Numbered from the stretch's first letter, positions 49,600 to 62,390 are shown. The stretch: 64,000 nucleotides of DNA from Epiperipatus broadwayi (GCA_028023455.1 JAQFVV010006221.1:8105011-8169010), one strand, 5' to 3'. The notes: a model not told the origin generated them from the letters alone. Numbers and translations: made by a program.

Positions 49600-49955
49600 T
49601 TGCCAAGCCTGGAAAATTACACTTGGCTTCTACATTGGTACCATTACTCATTTTATTAATACATATGCTTATACTTTAGTTTATGAGAACTCATAGAAAC
49701 AAAGCTCTTATTTCTTTCTGGATAGCATTACTGCAGAAATATCATTAAAATATCAATTTTTCATCATGGAGACTTTAATGCATATTATGTTAGCACAAAT
49801 AGTTGTCATCAGTCATTAGTTGTTGAAAATAATGTTATTGGAGCTATACATTTAAATGATCTTATTATTGAATTTTTGCACAACATATACATTGATTCTG
49901 ACAAAAGGACATATCCATTCTCAAAAATAATGGCATTTGATAAGTTACCTTATAG
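49600..49955 (+). pseudogene. LINE endonuclease fragment, second LINE lineage
   Basis: From about 49,765 the plus strand reads HHGDFNAYYVSTNS, with the invariant GDFNA of APE endonucleases. IHLNDLIIEFL and a RTYPFS end follow, spaced as in Jockey/R1-type endonucleases. Sequence before it (49,600-49,700) looks like the preceding domain with stops. It is a broken fragment and is not from the large LINE, since the residues around GDFN differ. Confidence 0.65.
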
Positions 49956-50389
49956 GTAGAAGTCAGAATTCAAGAAAAGTTTATATTATGCGAGCACTTA
50001 TAAATCAAAATTGGAAAAGAATAAATATCTTTATGCTGTTCTTCCATAAAATAATAATCAGAAAATAATAAATTCTTTACAAAACCTACATAAATATCAA
50101 AATTTTTATATACATTAAAAGCCTTTTTCAGCACTTGATTTGGTGCCCTTTTCAAATGTTAATAATCTATTACATTAATGAACTATTTCAGACATAAAAC
50201 CATCTAGTGTTCAATAATGAAATTAAAACAAACATACCAATATAAATCATTAAAATAAATCAAAACCTAAATATATAATCCAGTAATTACAAAATAATTG
50301 ACTATATCATAACAATACAATAAATAAAATAAATTACATGCATTTTTTTTCTTTTTTACAATTATATATATATGTCAATTTATATAATT

Positions 50390-51090
50390 TTCCATTCATT
50401 TTTAATTAACCAATTATTAACCAAATTTATAGAAGTCTTGTAAATATTCATACAATTATTTAAATTATTTTTAATATAGTATGTTTCATATATTTGTCTT
50501 CTTTTTTGATCTTTGATGTAATTTAAACATTTAATACTTTTTGTAGCATCTATTCTAAGTCCATATTTTAAGTAATGAATGTATAATGCAAATTTCTCAT
50601 CTCTTCTATTAATTGCATTATTATGTTCTGTGGCACTTACCTCTAATTGTTGCCAAATTAAATGATTTTACAAATTTCACATGTAATTTTATATACAATT
50701 CCTTTTTTGCACAGTATGTCATCTCTTAACCTATAATTACTATTAATAGATTGAGGTTTTTACTGTTTGTCCAGCCAATATTTATATTCTTCTCAATATA
50801 ATTTTTGTTATATCTTAATGTATTATATATCTTAGGATAATATGAAAGTCTAATCCATTTCTTATCTGATTCATTATTACCATTATCAATATCATTATTT
50901 CCCTCAGAAATGTTATCATCCACTACATATGTTTTAGAATTAAAAAGTATATTTTTAATAGTTTTAGGAGTATATTCATAATCTTTATATAATTTAATGA
51001 ATTGATTCTTTTGTAACTGAGCTACACTTTTATCTATATTATATTTATCATTCCTATATTTAAAATTTTTAATAACTGCTTATAAGTGTA
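50390..51090 (-). pseudogene. Penelope-like element fragment (GIY-YIG region), minus strand
   Basis: Minus-strand pieces in more than one frame read WIRLSYYPKIYNTLR, NINIGWTNSKN and GIVYKITCEIC, then EHNNAINRRDEKFALYIHYL. The GIVYKI-CxxC order is typical of the start of the GIY-YIG nuclease that ends Penelope-like proteins. WIRLSYYPKI-like motifs lie just upstream in that family. Stops and shifts show decay. It lies between two plus-strand LINE fragments. Confidence 0.7.
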
Positions 51091-51479
51091 GGTAGTTTGA
51101 AGAATCTTATTAAAATGATAATTGCATTTAAAAGTAGGTCTTATTCCAATCATACTTCTTTAGAAATGTTTATTATATTTACTAAATTTCAACTGTTATT
51201 AAATACTGAAACTTTCAGGACTGTTGTGTTATTTAAGCATGGAATTATTTTAAGCAATGTGTCGTGAATGCAAGTAAATCTTTCTTGAGTTCACTTGACT
51301 AAAGGAAAGGATGTAGTATTGCTGCTTGGCTAAATACTAACTTAAATGTAAAGCTTCATGATAAATGTAAAGATTTAAATTCAGAAGTTCAATGATGACA
51401 AGAAACATTGAAAAATATTTGGTAGATTAAAACTGTAAAGGAATTTGCCGATTGTGATCATTCTACATCTTTTTTTTTC

Positions 51480-51660
51480 ATGCATTGAAAGCAACATATT
51501 AACCCGAGAAACAATATTACTATTCTATTAAATTCAGAAATGACACTCTTATATGATAACAGTAATACTTGGAACAGGTGGAAGGAATATTTTGATCATC
51601 TTTTGAATAATGATACAAGAATTGAGATGACAACTTCTAATGATATAAAAACATTTTTAA
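51480..51660 (+). pseudogene. LINE linker fragment (EN-RT connector)
   Basis: The plus strand reads NRWKEYFDHLLNNDTR at about 51,570-51,620. The RWKEYFxxLLN motif lies between the endonuclease and the reverse transcriptase of many LINEs. Together with 49,600-49,955 on the same strand it suggests one LINE copy split by the Penelope-like fragment. Confidence 0.65.
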
Positions 51661-51669
51661 TAATGCAAT

Positions 51670-54640
51670 AAAAATTTGTTAAAAATAAAATAAAGATTTA
51701 AAAGGTGACATTGGGAGGTATCGAATTCATGGTATCCATTATGACTTAAGTCAGATGCAGATTCACTACTGGACAATTATCAATCAAGACGTTTCCTGTT
51801 ATAATATATTTAAATACTTATGTTGAGATGCATATAAGAAAAATAATAACAAAAACATGTTAAAGTCTGGTTTTAAATTTGAACCATTATGCTTTTATTT
51901 GTTATGTGAAAAATAAGCTCATTTTTAAAACAAAGATTCACTTTTGAAATTTCAATAATGAATGTTATAATATAGAAAACTGCAAAGATTAAAAAACATA
52001 ACCTATTGATGTATGGATATTCATCTTATTGAAAATTTTGCAAAGTAACATAATAAACTATTCTGTACATTCATTATTGATTACTGCAGCACTTTTATAT
52101 ACTCTTTATGAATTGACAAATAATTTTTGTTAAATTTTTTATACTATTATGAGTTTATGTATGGATTTACATAAATGTTTGAATAAACATTTGAGATACC
52201 TAATTCATATGCAGTTTTTTTCAATCATGAAACTATAATTTATTTTCTAAATGCATTAAGAGTATGCTTGTTGGAATACAAACACCATAGCTTCAGTTTA
52301 GCTCTAAAATTTGTCCACTTCTAACATCCATACAAAATTATGAGGAAGCTTTTTAAATCACTTTTATTTTTTTTTTATGAATTAATATTTATTCTAGTAA
52401 CATTTTTTTTATTTACTCTTAAATACATTGACAATAAAAAAACTCATTGAAGTATTAAAACGATCTCATTTCTTTTCAGCCATTTTAGTTTAAAGATTTA
52501 CTGTATGCCCCTGAACCTGTATAATTAAAAAAAATGCTCGAGCTTGGTTGACCAGATTATACACAAGTACTAATACATAATTTTTAAAATAAAGAAATGC
52601 AGAATAGTAAATTTAATAAAATATTCATACTTTAAAAATAAAATTTATAATAAAAATGCATTTAAACAAATAATCAAGGAAGTTATTAAGTTTTATAAAC
52701 ATGAGCTTATTTTTATTTTGTCTTTTAGAGACTTCCTATAATTATTCTTAATTCATTATATTCCTTTTTTTTTTTGTAAAAACAACAAGGAGTAAAAGGA
52801 AATCAATTCTAAATACTCTGACAAGGGTGAATTATCTAAAGATAATTTTAGTCATTTTTTCAAATATATTTTATATTTCATGGGAATTTCCATGGAAAAA
52901 GGCAGGGGTGGGGGAGTGAATTGATTGTATGAATGAGATGAATCTGTAAATAAAGTAAAATAAAAAACCCCAACAACTTGATAGTGTAAATTTTTATTAT
53001 TGTAAATTTGTGTTAAAATTATTTATTATTATAATATTTAATAGTTAAGATTTCTGTCTCATATGGATGCTTCAAAGAAATGAGAAGTTGGTAATGAAGT
53101 TTGAAGAGAGGGATTGGATAAAAATATATTATTAAATTATTACTGTATGTTTAAGTTAGTCTGGAAAACTTATTAATCCAGAAAGACTAAAGAGCCAAAA
53201 ATGTTGAATTGCACATATACTAAAGTTTTTTGCTGTGACAAGTTTTTTTCCTCTCTCCTTTCATTTTATTAATGCAATAATTAAAAGATTTTTTTAAAAA
53301 GACTTTTTATATTGATTTCCTTTATATTTCAACAAATATTTTAAATTCATATAATAAAAACAATGAAATTGTTTGTTAAAGTAAAGGAATCATGAAGTTT
53401 TAAAAAAGAATTTAAATTATTAATATTAAAGTTATTCTGATTAAAAAGGCTAAACAAAGTTTAACCTAATTAATCATATAAAGCATAATAATCTTGAAAA
53501 GAGTTGAACTCAACAAAATTAATCTGATTAAAGCTGGATATATTAATAAATAATATTAAAATTTATAAATTATATTTAATATGTAATTCATTCAATATAT
53601 TATCTCTTTTCTTTGAAATTGTAATCTTATACAGATAAATATTCAGACATTTACAAAAAAAAAAAAGGCAGACCTTTTTAAAACAACATACATCTATCTT
53701 TTTTTTATAAATATCTGAACATTTATATGATTAAAATTATATTTAAATAAAGTAATTTAATAAATATAATATTCTAATATGAAAGTTATTTAAAATATTT
53801 CCATCATTTATACTGTATATTTTATAAAACATTTGGATAAATGGAAAAATTATATCATAAAATTTGCATAATTAGAAGTTCTTTGCTTCAGAGTATTTCT
53901 CCTGCTATCAAAATATTTAGGAGCTCAAAAAAATCAAAACACCAAATTGTATCTCTAAATTTCTGCATTTTAAAGCAGAATTTAGTTTTATCCATTTTTG
54001 AATTGTTTTATTATATATCATAAAACTTTTAAAATATTCCTGAATTTTCAGTGAAATTCATTGTATTTTTAATTGTTTTGTTTAAATGAATATGTATATC
54101 TTTTTTTGAAAGTTTTTAAAAAAAATATATTTTAGTTTTTTATGTTTAGATACTGCAGATTTGTGTTTATACTATATTAAGATCATTTTCTTTGTAGAGA
54201 GACTTTTTTGCTGGCATAAAATTTTTATGCCAACAAAAAGGTTATTATCTAATACAATGAGACTGGCTATAGTGTATCATAATTCATCAATTTCTTTGAT
54301 GTTATTAAATATTTCATTGGTCCATGATCATCCACAATTAAATGCTAAAAGAATGAGAAAATAATAAGTACTACAGGGATATACCTCGTTTTTATATTGT
54401 AGTCTTCTTTTTTAATTAATTTTTGTTTCTACATAAGAAGACACTGCTGATTGTAATGAAAACTAGAGTATATGATACTATTTGAATTATTATTTATTTT
54501 TCTTGCTTTGAAGCAATAGTAGAGGGGGAGATTCTAGAACTAAACATCCATAGATTATCGATTGACTCTATCACTTCAAGTGCTCTAATATCTTATGACT
54601 TCACATCACAAGATCACCACTTCTTATGCTTGCTCATATA
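51670..54640. other. AT-rich stretch, no gene recognised
   Basis: Long A/T tracts only. A 67-codon frame at 54,161-54,364 follows an acceptor-like ttttctttgtag and could be a transposon remnant or an exon. I cannot assign it. Confidence 0.45.
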
Positions 54641-54646
54641 ATTAAA

Positions 54647-54834
54647 ACAGGCAAAACTTTCCATACAGTAGTGCCATTCAGAGCAAGCCAGAGTAATCAA
54701 TGGTTGCCAGAAGGCTTGTGCATAAAAGCCCTATCTAGGACCTATTTATGCATAAGCCTTCTGGCATCCATTGATTACTCTGGCTTGCACTGAGTGGCAC
54801 TACTGTATGGAGAGTTTATGGAGAGTTTTGCCTG
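54647..54834. mobile_element. Family E in head-to-head inverted pair
   Basis: A minus-oriented piece (caggcaaaactttccataca, ccagagtaatcaatgg) is followed after about 40 bp by a plus-oriented piece. That piece has aagccttctggcatccattg, gcactgagtggcactactg and gagagttttgcctgtttc. Together they make an imperfect palindrome. The right end has gagagtttat duplicated. Confidence 0.8.
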
Positions 54835-54989
54835 TTTCATCTTATGGCTTCCTGAATGACGCATCATTTGAATATTTTTTAATTGTTATTATTTGAATTC
54901 TTAATTTTGTATGAGATATATTATTGATTTCCAATTATTTATATACTTATTACAATATAGAAGTAATTATTGTTATTATTTTAATGTAG

Positions 54990-55130
54990 CTCTTTATTGG
55001 TGATTTAACGCCATCATTTGTTCATTTGGGTTATAAAAATACAACATCTGTAACAACTATTTTAACTAAACCAGAAGATAATAATAATTCAATTCTTTGG
55101 CTTGAAGTTGTGAAAGAATGTTTTCGAACA
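54990..55130 (+). CDS. Putative internal coding exon, protein not recognised
   Basis: A 141-bp (47-codon) stretch sits between an acceptor-like ttattattttaatgtag and a consensus donor gtaagtat. Only the phase-0 frame is open; both others stop within the first six codons, and an in-frame TAG sits in the acceptor itself. It begins LFIGDLTPSFVHLGYKN and ends ILWLEVVKECFRT, which is a balanced, protein-like composition very unlike the chance frames nearby. It has no start codon, so a simple ORF search misses it. It has no transposon features that I know. The next exon may be 55,261-55,335. The function is unknown. Confidence 0.5.
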
Positions 55131-55260
55131 GTAAGTATCTTTGTTGATGTATAAAATGATTTGTATATGCTTTGATTGATTCTTTCATATTTTGGGGTAA
55201 TGTTTTTTTGTTGTTGTTACACTATCTTCTAAACTGTTTATTAATACGATTTTATTTTAG

Positions 55261-55335
55261 TCACCCCATACATTAAATTTTTCATATGACAGTTTGTGTA
55301 GTGTCCGTTTTATCTTGGAAGCTTATTTTTTTTAA
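55261..55335 (+). CDS. Putative terminal coding exon
   Basis: After a 130-bp gap with a pyrimidine-rich acceptor (gattttattttag) the phase-0 frame is open for 24 codons, SPHTLNFSYDSLCSVRF onwards, and ends at TAA (55,333-55,335). The other two frames stop within nine codons. Joined to the previous exon it keeps the frame. An AATAAA lies about 180 bp downstream (55,514-55,519). Being short, it may be chance. Confidence 0.35.
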   Translation, partial: SPHTLNFSYDSLCSVRFILEAYFF

Positions 55336-55513
55336 ATATTTAGATGATCAATTAATGATATATTTATTTAATATATTAATTATATATTATACTAATATAT
55401 AATATACCTTATAATAATAGCCAGATTATTATTGATCTAAAAGCAACATCGTTTAATTGTACTAAAAGAATTGAGAAAGATTGAAGTATTCAGTCAATAA
55501 TCTGAAGTAGTAA

Positions 55514-55519
55514 AATAAA
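55514..55519 (+). terminator. Possible polyadenylation signal
   Basis: AATAAA within taaaataaaataatc, about 180 bp after the putative stop codon. Such hexamers are common in AT-rich DNA. Confidence 0.25.
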
Positions 55520-55539
55520 ATAATCTTTAGCAGTCCAAT

Positions 55540-57530
55540 GGAGAGCAAGCTCTCCAGGATCTCACTTAAAAGAAACCATAAAAGTGAATACTCTTTAGGA
55601 TAGCCATATGCTGAATTAATGGAGATTTATGTTTTTTCAATTTCATTTTATCCTCTGATAACAGATAGCTATCTAAAAGTTAAAAGGCTAACTAGGTCAG
55701 CTATGGGATAATTATTGAAATTTGGAAACTGAAAAAATTCCAAATATTATATGAATTCAACTCCAAATTATAAACATGTTATTAAATTTCTTTGTCACTT
55801 AAAAGTTACAGAAAATGTAATATGGCAAAAGAAAAATAACTTTCAAAGAGAACTTTTCTATTAAGATTCTGTAAAAAATTTCTGAATCAAAATTCATCGT
55901 GGAAATTAATTTAAACCAATCTGAATAAATTGCTATAGTAATAAAAAGATGAAGGCATCCCATAATACCACCAGCTATGAGAGTAAAATATCTCTTCTAA
56001 TAATGGTGAAAACTTACATCATATTATATTTATTTTTGCTTTAACTATCAGCACATCAATAAACATTTGATCAATATAGATCACTTTGCACTGTTTCTCC
56101 TTACCCAATTATAGATAACAATTTATTATTCAATTTCAGATATTTAGTTAAGTTGTTATCTGAAATTTAAGTCAGATTATGATTTGAATAAACTTCTAAG
56201 ATTTCAGATGGTCTGGATCATGGGTATGGTCGATTGGTGCACTAACACTATGCCATGAAGTTTCTGAATATTTCAGCTAATGAAAAAAAAAAAAGAATTG
56301 AAGAAAACAACTAAAACATTAAGGATAATAAAGACTACAATTATAAATACTGGATTATTTTTGATGACTGTAAGGCTTAAGAATAATTCGACGAATCTTA
56401 AACAATGGTAATAACAGTTAAAGAAATCACAGTAAGTATAATACTTAAAAGTATCTTGTTGGGAAATACGTTTTACGGAGAACAGTTTTACAAGCTTGTC
56501 ATTTTTGGAATTCTCTTTTTTTTTTTTCTTCAGACAGTTGCTATCTCCTCTAGCATTAAATACACTTACATATAAATAATGAATCTTACATTGGTCTCAT
56601 GTATTCTCATTGCCATTTTTTTTTTCCTAGAGATTTTTATTTAAGAACATAAAGTACATCTTTTTGCTTTAACATTTTTTGAAATTAAGTAGTCTTTGAT
56701 TTACCTGGCAAGTATTATTGAGGAAACAAATAGTTTTCAAACTTATTGAGTATATACTCCCAGAAATATGACTAATAGTTGTTTTAAGATTTAAATTTAT
56801 TACTTTAACATGCCCATATATATCATTTATCCAATTTTTGCACTCCGTCACTAGCTATTCCACACTTAATTATTTATTGTATGCATAATTGAATGAAGGC
56901 ATTGTGATTGTTGTATTTTAAATATAGGAAAGCTACACTTAGTTTTGAAATATTTTTCACATTTATTCTTTATTTTCTCTCAACTTTTTCATTTCATTCG
57001 TCATCTTCATAGAATGACAATGTATGCCTAGGCATTTTGGTTTTCAACTTTTAGATTTTTTTTTCTCTCTGTCCACTTTTTGAAATGCTTAAACAAACAA
57101 ACAAACAAAACATTTCTAATTTTTTCTGACTCCACTATTTTCCACTTACAATTCTTTGACATTTAATCATCTTTCTGTCCATTAATGATCAATCGTAGTG
57201 TGATTTTTTTGAAACTGAGTATATAGATGGGTTAAGGAAATGTTATCTTTCATTATATAATAGGCTATTCCTAAGCATCCTGGGTAGAAATTTTTTACTA
57301 GTGCAATAATAATGATTTGCTTGATAGAGTTTTGCCACAACCATGCTGCTTTTAAATTATGTTTCCATACTATTTTGGCATTGAATTAAGAATTGTGTTC
57401 TGTAATTTTTCTTTGTAGCACCATTGATTGTTTGTTTATGTTATTTATATTTTTATAAATGATATAAAGTTATTATATATGTGTAATATTTGAAATACAG
57501 GCATTCTTATACCTGGAACTTAATTGTAAA
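55540..57530. other. AT-rich stretch, no gene seen
   Basis: No repeat pair, domain or RNA gene was recognised. Poly-A and poly-T runs are common. Confidence 0.45.
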
Positions 57531-57537
57531 TATAGAA

Positions 57538-58006
57538 GATTTGAACTCAGACTTTCAAGCAACCTTCAACTATCCATGCTATCTCATACTACTGATATAC
57601 TGACCACACACATGTAGAAAAGATAAATAATCACCAAAATACGTATTTTGTGCTGAACCAGCACCCATCACTTGGTCCAGATTATCATCTTCCACGCACA
57701 TATATAATCAGTGCTCAGTTTATATTAAGAGAGCAAATCTTTATACTTAAATGGACAGGCTTCATTGGTTTGAGTTGATTGAAGTCTTTCCATTAAAGTA
57801 TAAAGAATTGCTATCTTAATATAAACTGAGCACTAATTATATATGTGTGGTGAAGATGATAATCTGGACCAACTGATGAGTGCTAGTTCAGCACGAAATA
57901 CGTATATTGGTGATTGTTTATCTTTTCTACATGTGTATGATCATGTGTATGTAGTATGAGATAGTGTGGATAGTTGAAGGTTGCTTGAAAGTCTGAGTTC
58001 AAATCC
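57538..58006. mobile_element. Foldback family B, near-complete palindrome
   Basis: The left arm begins gaactcagactttcaagcaa and the right arm ends ttgcttgaaagtctgagttc. The arms of about 225 bp pair along almost their whole length with a very short centre near 57,765-57,772. Each arm carries the shared core (gaaccagcacccatcac / gatgagtgctagttcagc), tttatattaagagagca and the agtataaagaattgctatc block. There is no coding content. Confidence 0.9.
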
Positions 58007-58009
58007 CCT

Positions 58010-59405
58010 ATATTTATATGTGTATAATATTTATGTTACTAAATGGCGTTTGCACTTAGGGTTTGTGATAAAAAAAATGCCAACATCTTATTTTAGAAGA
58101 TGAAAATATGTCCTAAACTTCTTTATTCACACAATAAATATTCATTAATTTTTTTAATGCTCTATAATCAAATTATATTTATATAATAATTCACTTTTAA
58201 ATGTGTGATCTCTGCATATGATTTTAAAGCATTGGTACATTTTGTATTTAGTTAATAATTAAACTAAAATTCATTTAAATGTTATTGTAATCTTAATTTC
58301 TAAAAACTAAAAAGAAAACTTGAATTTTTTTTAGGAATTAGCTATTATAATAACATCTAAATGATTTTTTTTGTTTGTTTACAAATTTGGAAGACTTAAT
58401 TTAACTATTAGCTAACTAAAAAGGTTTACTGTTTTAATTGGTATATTCATTTTTAAATATATAATTGGCAATATCATAAATAAAGAAAAAATATACTTTA
58501 AATATAAACAATGTACCTATTTTTTTCTTTATAACTAGTGCTAACATAATTTAATAACATGTCATTTAAAACTGTACTCCTTGATTAGACAGTATGCCGC
58601 TTGATGGCGTTGTTACTATATGCATTTGTGAATATAACAAAAGATCATTTAATAGAGGTATTCATTTAACAGCAGGTTTCAGATCCATTTTGTGTTGTGC
58701 TATTGTACTTGATAAAAGTTTTTAAAATAATAATGACGATAATAAATTTTAAAGAAATCCTGTTTTATGTTAATTGTTTTCAATTCCTTTCATTATTATA
58801 TAATTTAAAGAAAAATAAAACCCATTTTTTAAAAAAAAAAAATTCAAGTTACATATAATTAAATTATTTATAACATTTGTAAAATGCATATATATTTGTA
58901 TAGCCTTCATTACTTGGTATTTAATAATCATAAAAAATTCACTCATAAATTCACGTCTATGCTCTATGTTTAAGCTCATTCTAATCTGATGCAAGGCTAG
59001 ATACATTTTTAACTACTCTTTCATTTCATTCATTCAAGAATAAATACTTTTTAATCTACCCACATATTTTATTTATTTGATTTGGCATAATGTAAACTAA
59101 AGATATATTAATTCTTTATTTAATATAGTTCTAATCAATTAATACATCATATATACATAATTTTTTGCTGAGTGTAATATTTGTTAATTTAATGGTAAAT
59201 TTGAAGCCATTGAAGTGCAGACAATGTTAGAAAGAGAAGTAATAATAAAATTTATTGTACTTTAAAAACTAGAATTAATTTAATATATTTTGATTTGTTT
59301 ATTAAATGAGAAAACACACTGCATATAATTTGAATATATATTTTGTGATAAGAATATGAAGTACTAGAATCATGAGCAAATAAATAAGATGAATTGACTA
59401 CTAAA
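58010..59405. other. AT-rich stretch, no gene seen
   Basis: A short less AT-rich patch lies at 58,590-58,690. The 78-codon minus-strand frame at 58,770-59,006 is not recognised. Confidence 0.45.
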
Positions 59406-59411
59406 AATGAA

Positions 59412-59990
59412 AAATAGGGGATTTGAACACAGACTTTCAAACTCCCTTCAGCTATCCACTCCATCTTATAGAACCTATACACATGACCATCTGCATGTGA
59501 AAAAGATAAATGATCTCCAATATAAATATTTCATGCTGAACCAGCACTCATCAGTTGGTCCAGATCATCTCTCACCCATATTTATATAATCACTGTTCAG
59601 TTTATATTAAGATAATAAATCTTCAACCTTTAATGGACATGCTTCAATCTTCTTTACCCTCCAACTTTTCAGTATCCATATTATTGAAAAATATGATGAT
59701 AGAATGCTCAAAGCATATTTCCAATATTATGGATGGCTAAAGAGTTGGAGGGTGGAGAAGATTGAAACCTGTTTATTAAAATTTAAAAGCTTGCTATCTT
59801 AATATAAACTAAGCATTGATTATATATACGTGTGGAAGATGATGATTTGGACTGACTGATGAGTGCTGGTTCAGCATGAAATATACATATTGGAGATCAT
59901 TTATTTTTTTCACATGTATGTGGTCATGTGTATCGGTTATATAAGATGAAATGGACAATAGTAGGGAGCTTGAAAGTCTGTGTTCAAATT
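59412..59990. mobile_element. Foldback family B, palindrome with spacer
   Basis: Arms of about 260 bp (59,412-59,672 and 59,727-59,990), starting gatttgaacacagactttc and ending gaaagtctgtgttcaaatt. The spacer of about 55 bp contains its own short inversion (ccatattattgaaaaatatg / catatttccaatattatgg). The core and flank blocks are the same as in the 57.5-kb copy. Confidence 0.9.
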
Positions 59991-59994
59991 CCCT

Positions 59995-61645
59995 CTAATT
60001 ACATCTAAAGTTCAGTATATACATTATATTTGTATTCAAAGATTAAAGTAAAAAGATAAAAGAGAGTTTTACAAATAGCAATTTTATAAAAGGAAAGTTG
60101 TTTTGAAAAATTTAGTAATGACACAGATTATACTAATTAGAAATCATTTAAATTAAAAAAATAAATGGATGAAAGACTGTAGAAATAATGCAACAGGAAA
60201 GATGAGATTATAAAAGATTATGATGTGTGTAGCGTTTATTTGTAAATATCTATTTATAAGTAAATAATGGGAGTTAAAGATTATAAGTTTTTCCTAAAGT
60301 AACAATGAAATCTTCATAAAAATTAAAATTATCGTTGTACTGTTAAAAAGAATAATAGGATTCCATATTCATTGATGCTTTCATGCTGACTAGAAAATAA
60401 ACTTTTATTATATGATCACTTTTGATGAAAACAAAATTCTTTGAAAAATGTTTTATTATTCATTAATATTAACAGTAATTATTTCTTTGTCTTTGCAACT
60501 TTAATCTTTAATTTCAAATATTGACATTTATGACTTTTGAATCTCAATATTCTTCTAAATATTAAGTCGCTTGATGTTTCTAAGACAAAGTTTAAATGAG
60601 TAAAATCCAGGATATACTTAATATCAATTCCAACATGAATATGATTGAAAAAACTGTTCAATATTTGTGATTTGAGTATTGTTGAGGAATGCAAAGTTTT
60701 ATCTGGAGTTCTCATCAAAGTTCTTAAATTTATTGCTAATCCAAAAAGTAACGTTAAATTGCACCGCTAGTCAGATCAGATATTCTAATTTTTATAAATC
60801 ATGATCACAAAGAAAATTATACATATTCCCATGCTAGTTTTTTCATTTTATTATATTTTGTTTTTAATAGTTACTACAACTACAGTTGTTAAAATTTTGG
60901 AATTTCCAGAATATGTCAATGAATTTGTCATTAATGTTGCTCACATATATCTGTAGTGTCCATGTTCCATTATATATGTTTTACCTTCATGTTTGATTAT
61001 GTGGTGCATGGTTTTAATTTAAAGAGTTTATCTTTTTTTCTTTAGGCAAATAAAAGATAAAACATTTTTTTAATAGCTCACTGTTTGGTAAATGAAGAAG
61101 AGATATTACTGAACTCCAATTGCTGAATGGTGAAAATGTGAATGATTTTTATCTTTGGTTTACTCCGGCTAAGAATAGTTATGCCATTTTCATATTAAAT
61201 AATTATATGGTTAGTTACAGGACAGATATCGAAAGAAAAATTCTAAGCTTGATTGAAATGGAAAATCCTGCTCTAATTAAAAAAAAAAAAATTACAGATT
61301 CAAGTTAATTGTTTTTTTGTTATGATTCTATTATTTTTATTACTATCCCAAGATGAGACATGTCTGATTTGGAGCAGTGATATGATGATGAAAGTGGTAG
61401 ATTCTAAAAGTAAAGGTTTCTGCAATATATTTACAGATATATAAATTAAAGGGAGAAAAAACCCTTGTTTGACCAATTGATATGCTGTTGAGTTCAGCTT
61501 ATCTTTTTGGTGCTTGTATATCGCATGAATTCTCAAGCAATATTGTTCCTCTTATTATATTTCAGTAATAAATAGATTATAAGCCATCATATTAAGAACT
61601 AAAAAAGATTCAAGCTTTATTTGAATTTAAATTTTTTTAAAATTT
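59995..61645. other. AT-rich stretch; one unexplained short frame
   Basis: At 61,096-61,308 a frame reads RRDITELQLLNGENVNDFYL and continues for about 70 codons to a lysine run. It has no recognised domain and no ATG at its start. It could be an exon, a transposon scrap or chance. Confidence 0.3.
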
Positions 61646-61650
61646 TATTT

Positions 61651-61738
61651 AATGTGTCAAAGCATCGGTTGGGAAGTGAACCCCGGGACAACTGCTTGTA
61701 AGGCAACTGCGCTAACCACTTGGCCACCAACGCTTGCC
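61651..61738 (-). mobile_element. tRNA-Gly-like SINE (family A) without T-arm duplication
   Basis: Minus-strand copy: aatgtgtcaaagcatcggtt, then ggaagtgaaccccgggaca, ending ggccaccaacgcttg. Its T-arm region lacks the extra segment of the copies at 8.8, 21.4 and 62.4 kb. The sequence tgaatttaaa lies on both sides (61,622-61,631 and 61,741-61,750). Confidence 0.8.
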
Positions 61739-61875
61739 AATGAATTTAAAAAGTTTGAAGTAATAAATGGCATTAATGAAATAAAATACATTTTATTAGA
61801 TTATTAAGGAAATTTGTTGCATTTTTAATCTAGTGCTGTTAGTTTATGTAAAAAATAATTGAAATTTTTTTTTTT

Positions 61876-62188
61876 TAAATAATGCTTTTATGTAAATAAT
61901 CAATTAAAAAGTAGAAAAATAAAGTAATCTACTTCTCGGTTAGAAAAAATTACAGGGATATCATTTCATAAAAGAATTTGAAATCTTTTTCATTTTTATG
62001 ATTTACTTGAGCCTCAAATGCTTTTATGAAACAAAAATATTCCTGCAATTTCCAGTTGTTTTATAACAAGTGTAGATTCTTAAGATCTCTGATATTTTTC
62101 AAGAATGGCAAATTAACTGAGAAGCAGATTACTTTGTTATTTTTCTACTTAATAGTCAACTATTTACATAAAAGCATTATTTAAAAAA
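61876..62188. mobile_element. Hairpin MITE family G, copy 2
   Basis: The left arm starts taaataatgcttttatgta and runs through aaaaagtagaaaaataaag. The right arm is its complement and ends tttacataaaagcattattt. This copy shows the terminal repeats more fully than the 10.6-kb copy. The centre contains cctcaaatgcttttatgaaa. Confidence 0.8.
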
Positions 62189-62390
62189 AAAAAAAATTTC
62201 TGCATATTTTTTACTTTTTAGTAATATTTACAATATTATTTTAAAAAATGGTTAAAACTACAAAAAGAATATGACAAAAATTATAACTTAATAATAAGAT
62301 GTGAAAATTATAAATACACCCACTAATGAACAAATTCTAAATTGAAATACCATGTGATCATCTGCCATGCAAAAATATGTATGTACAGGA

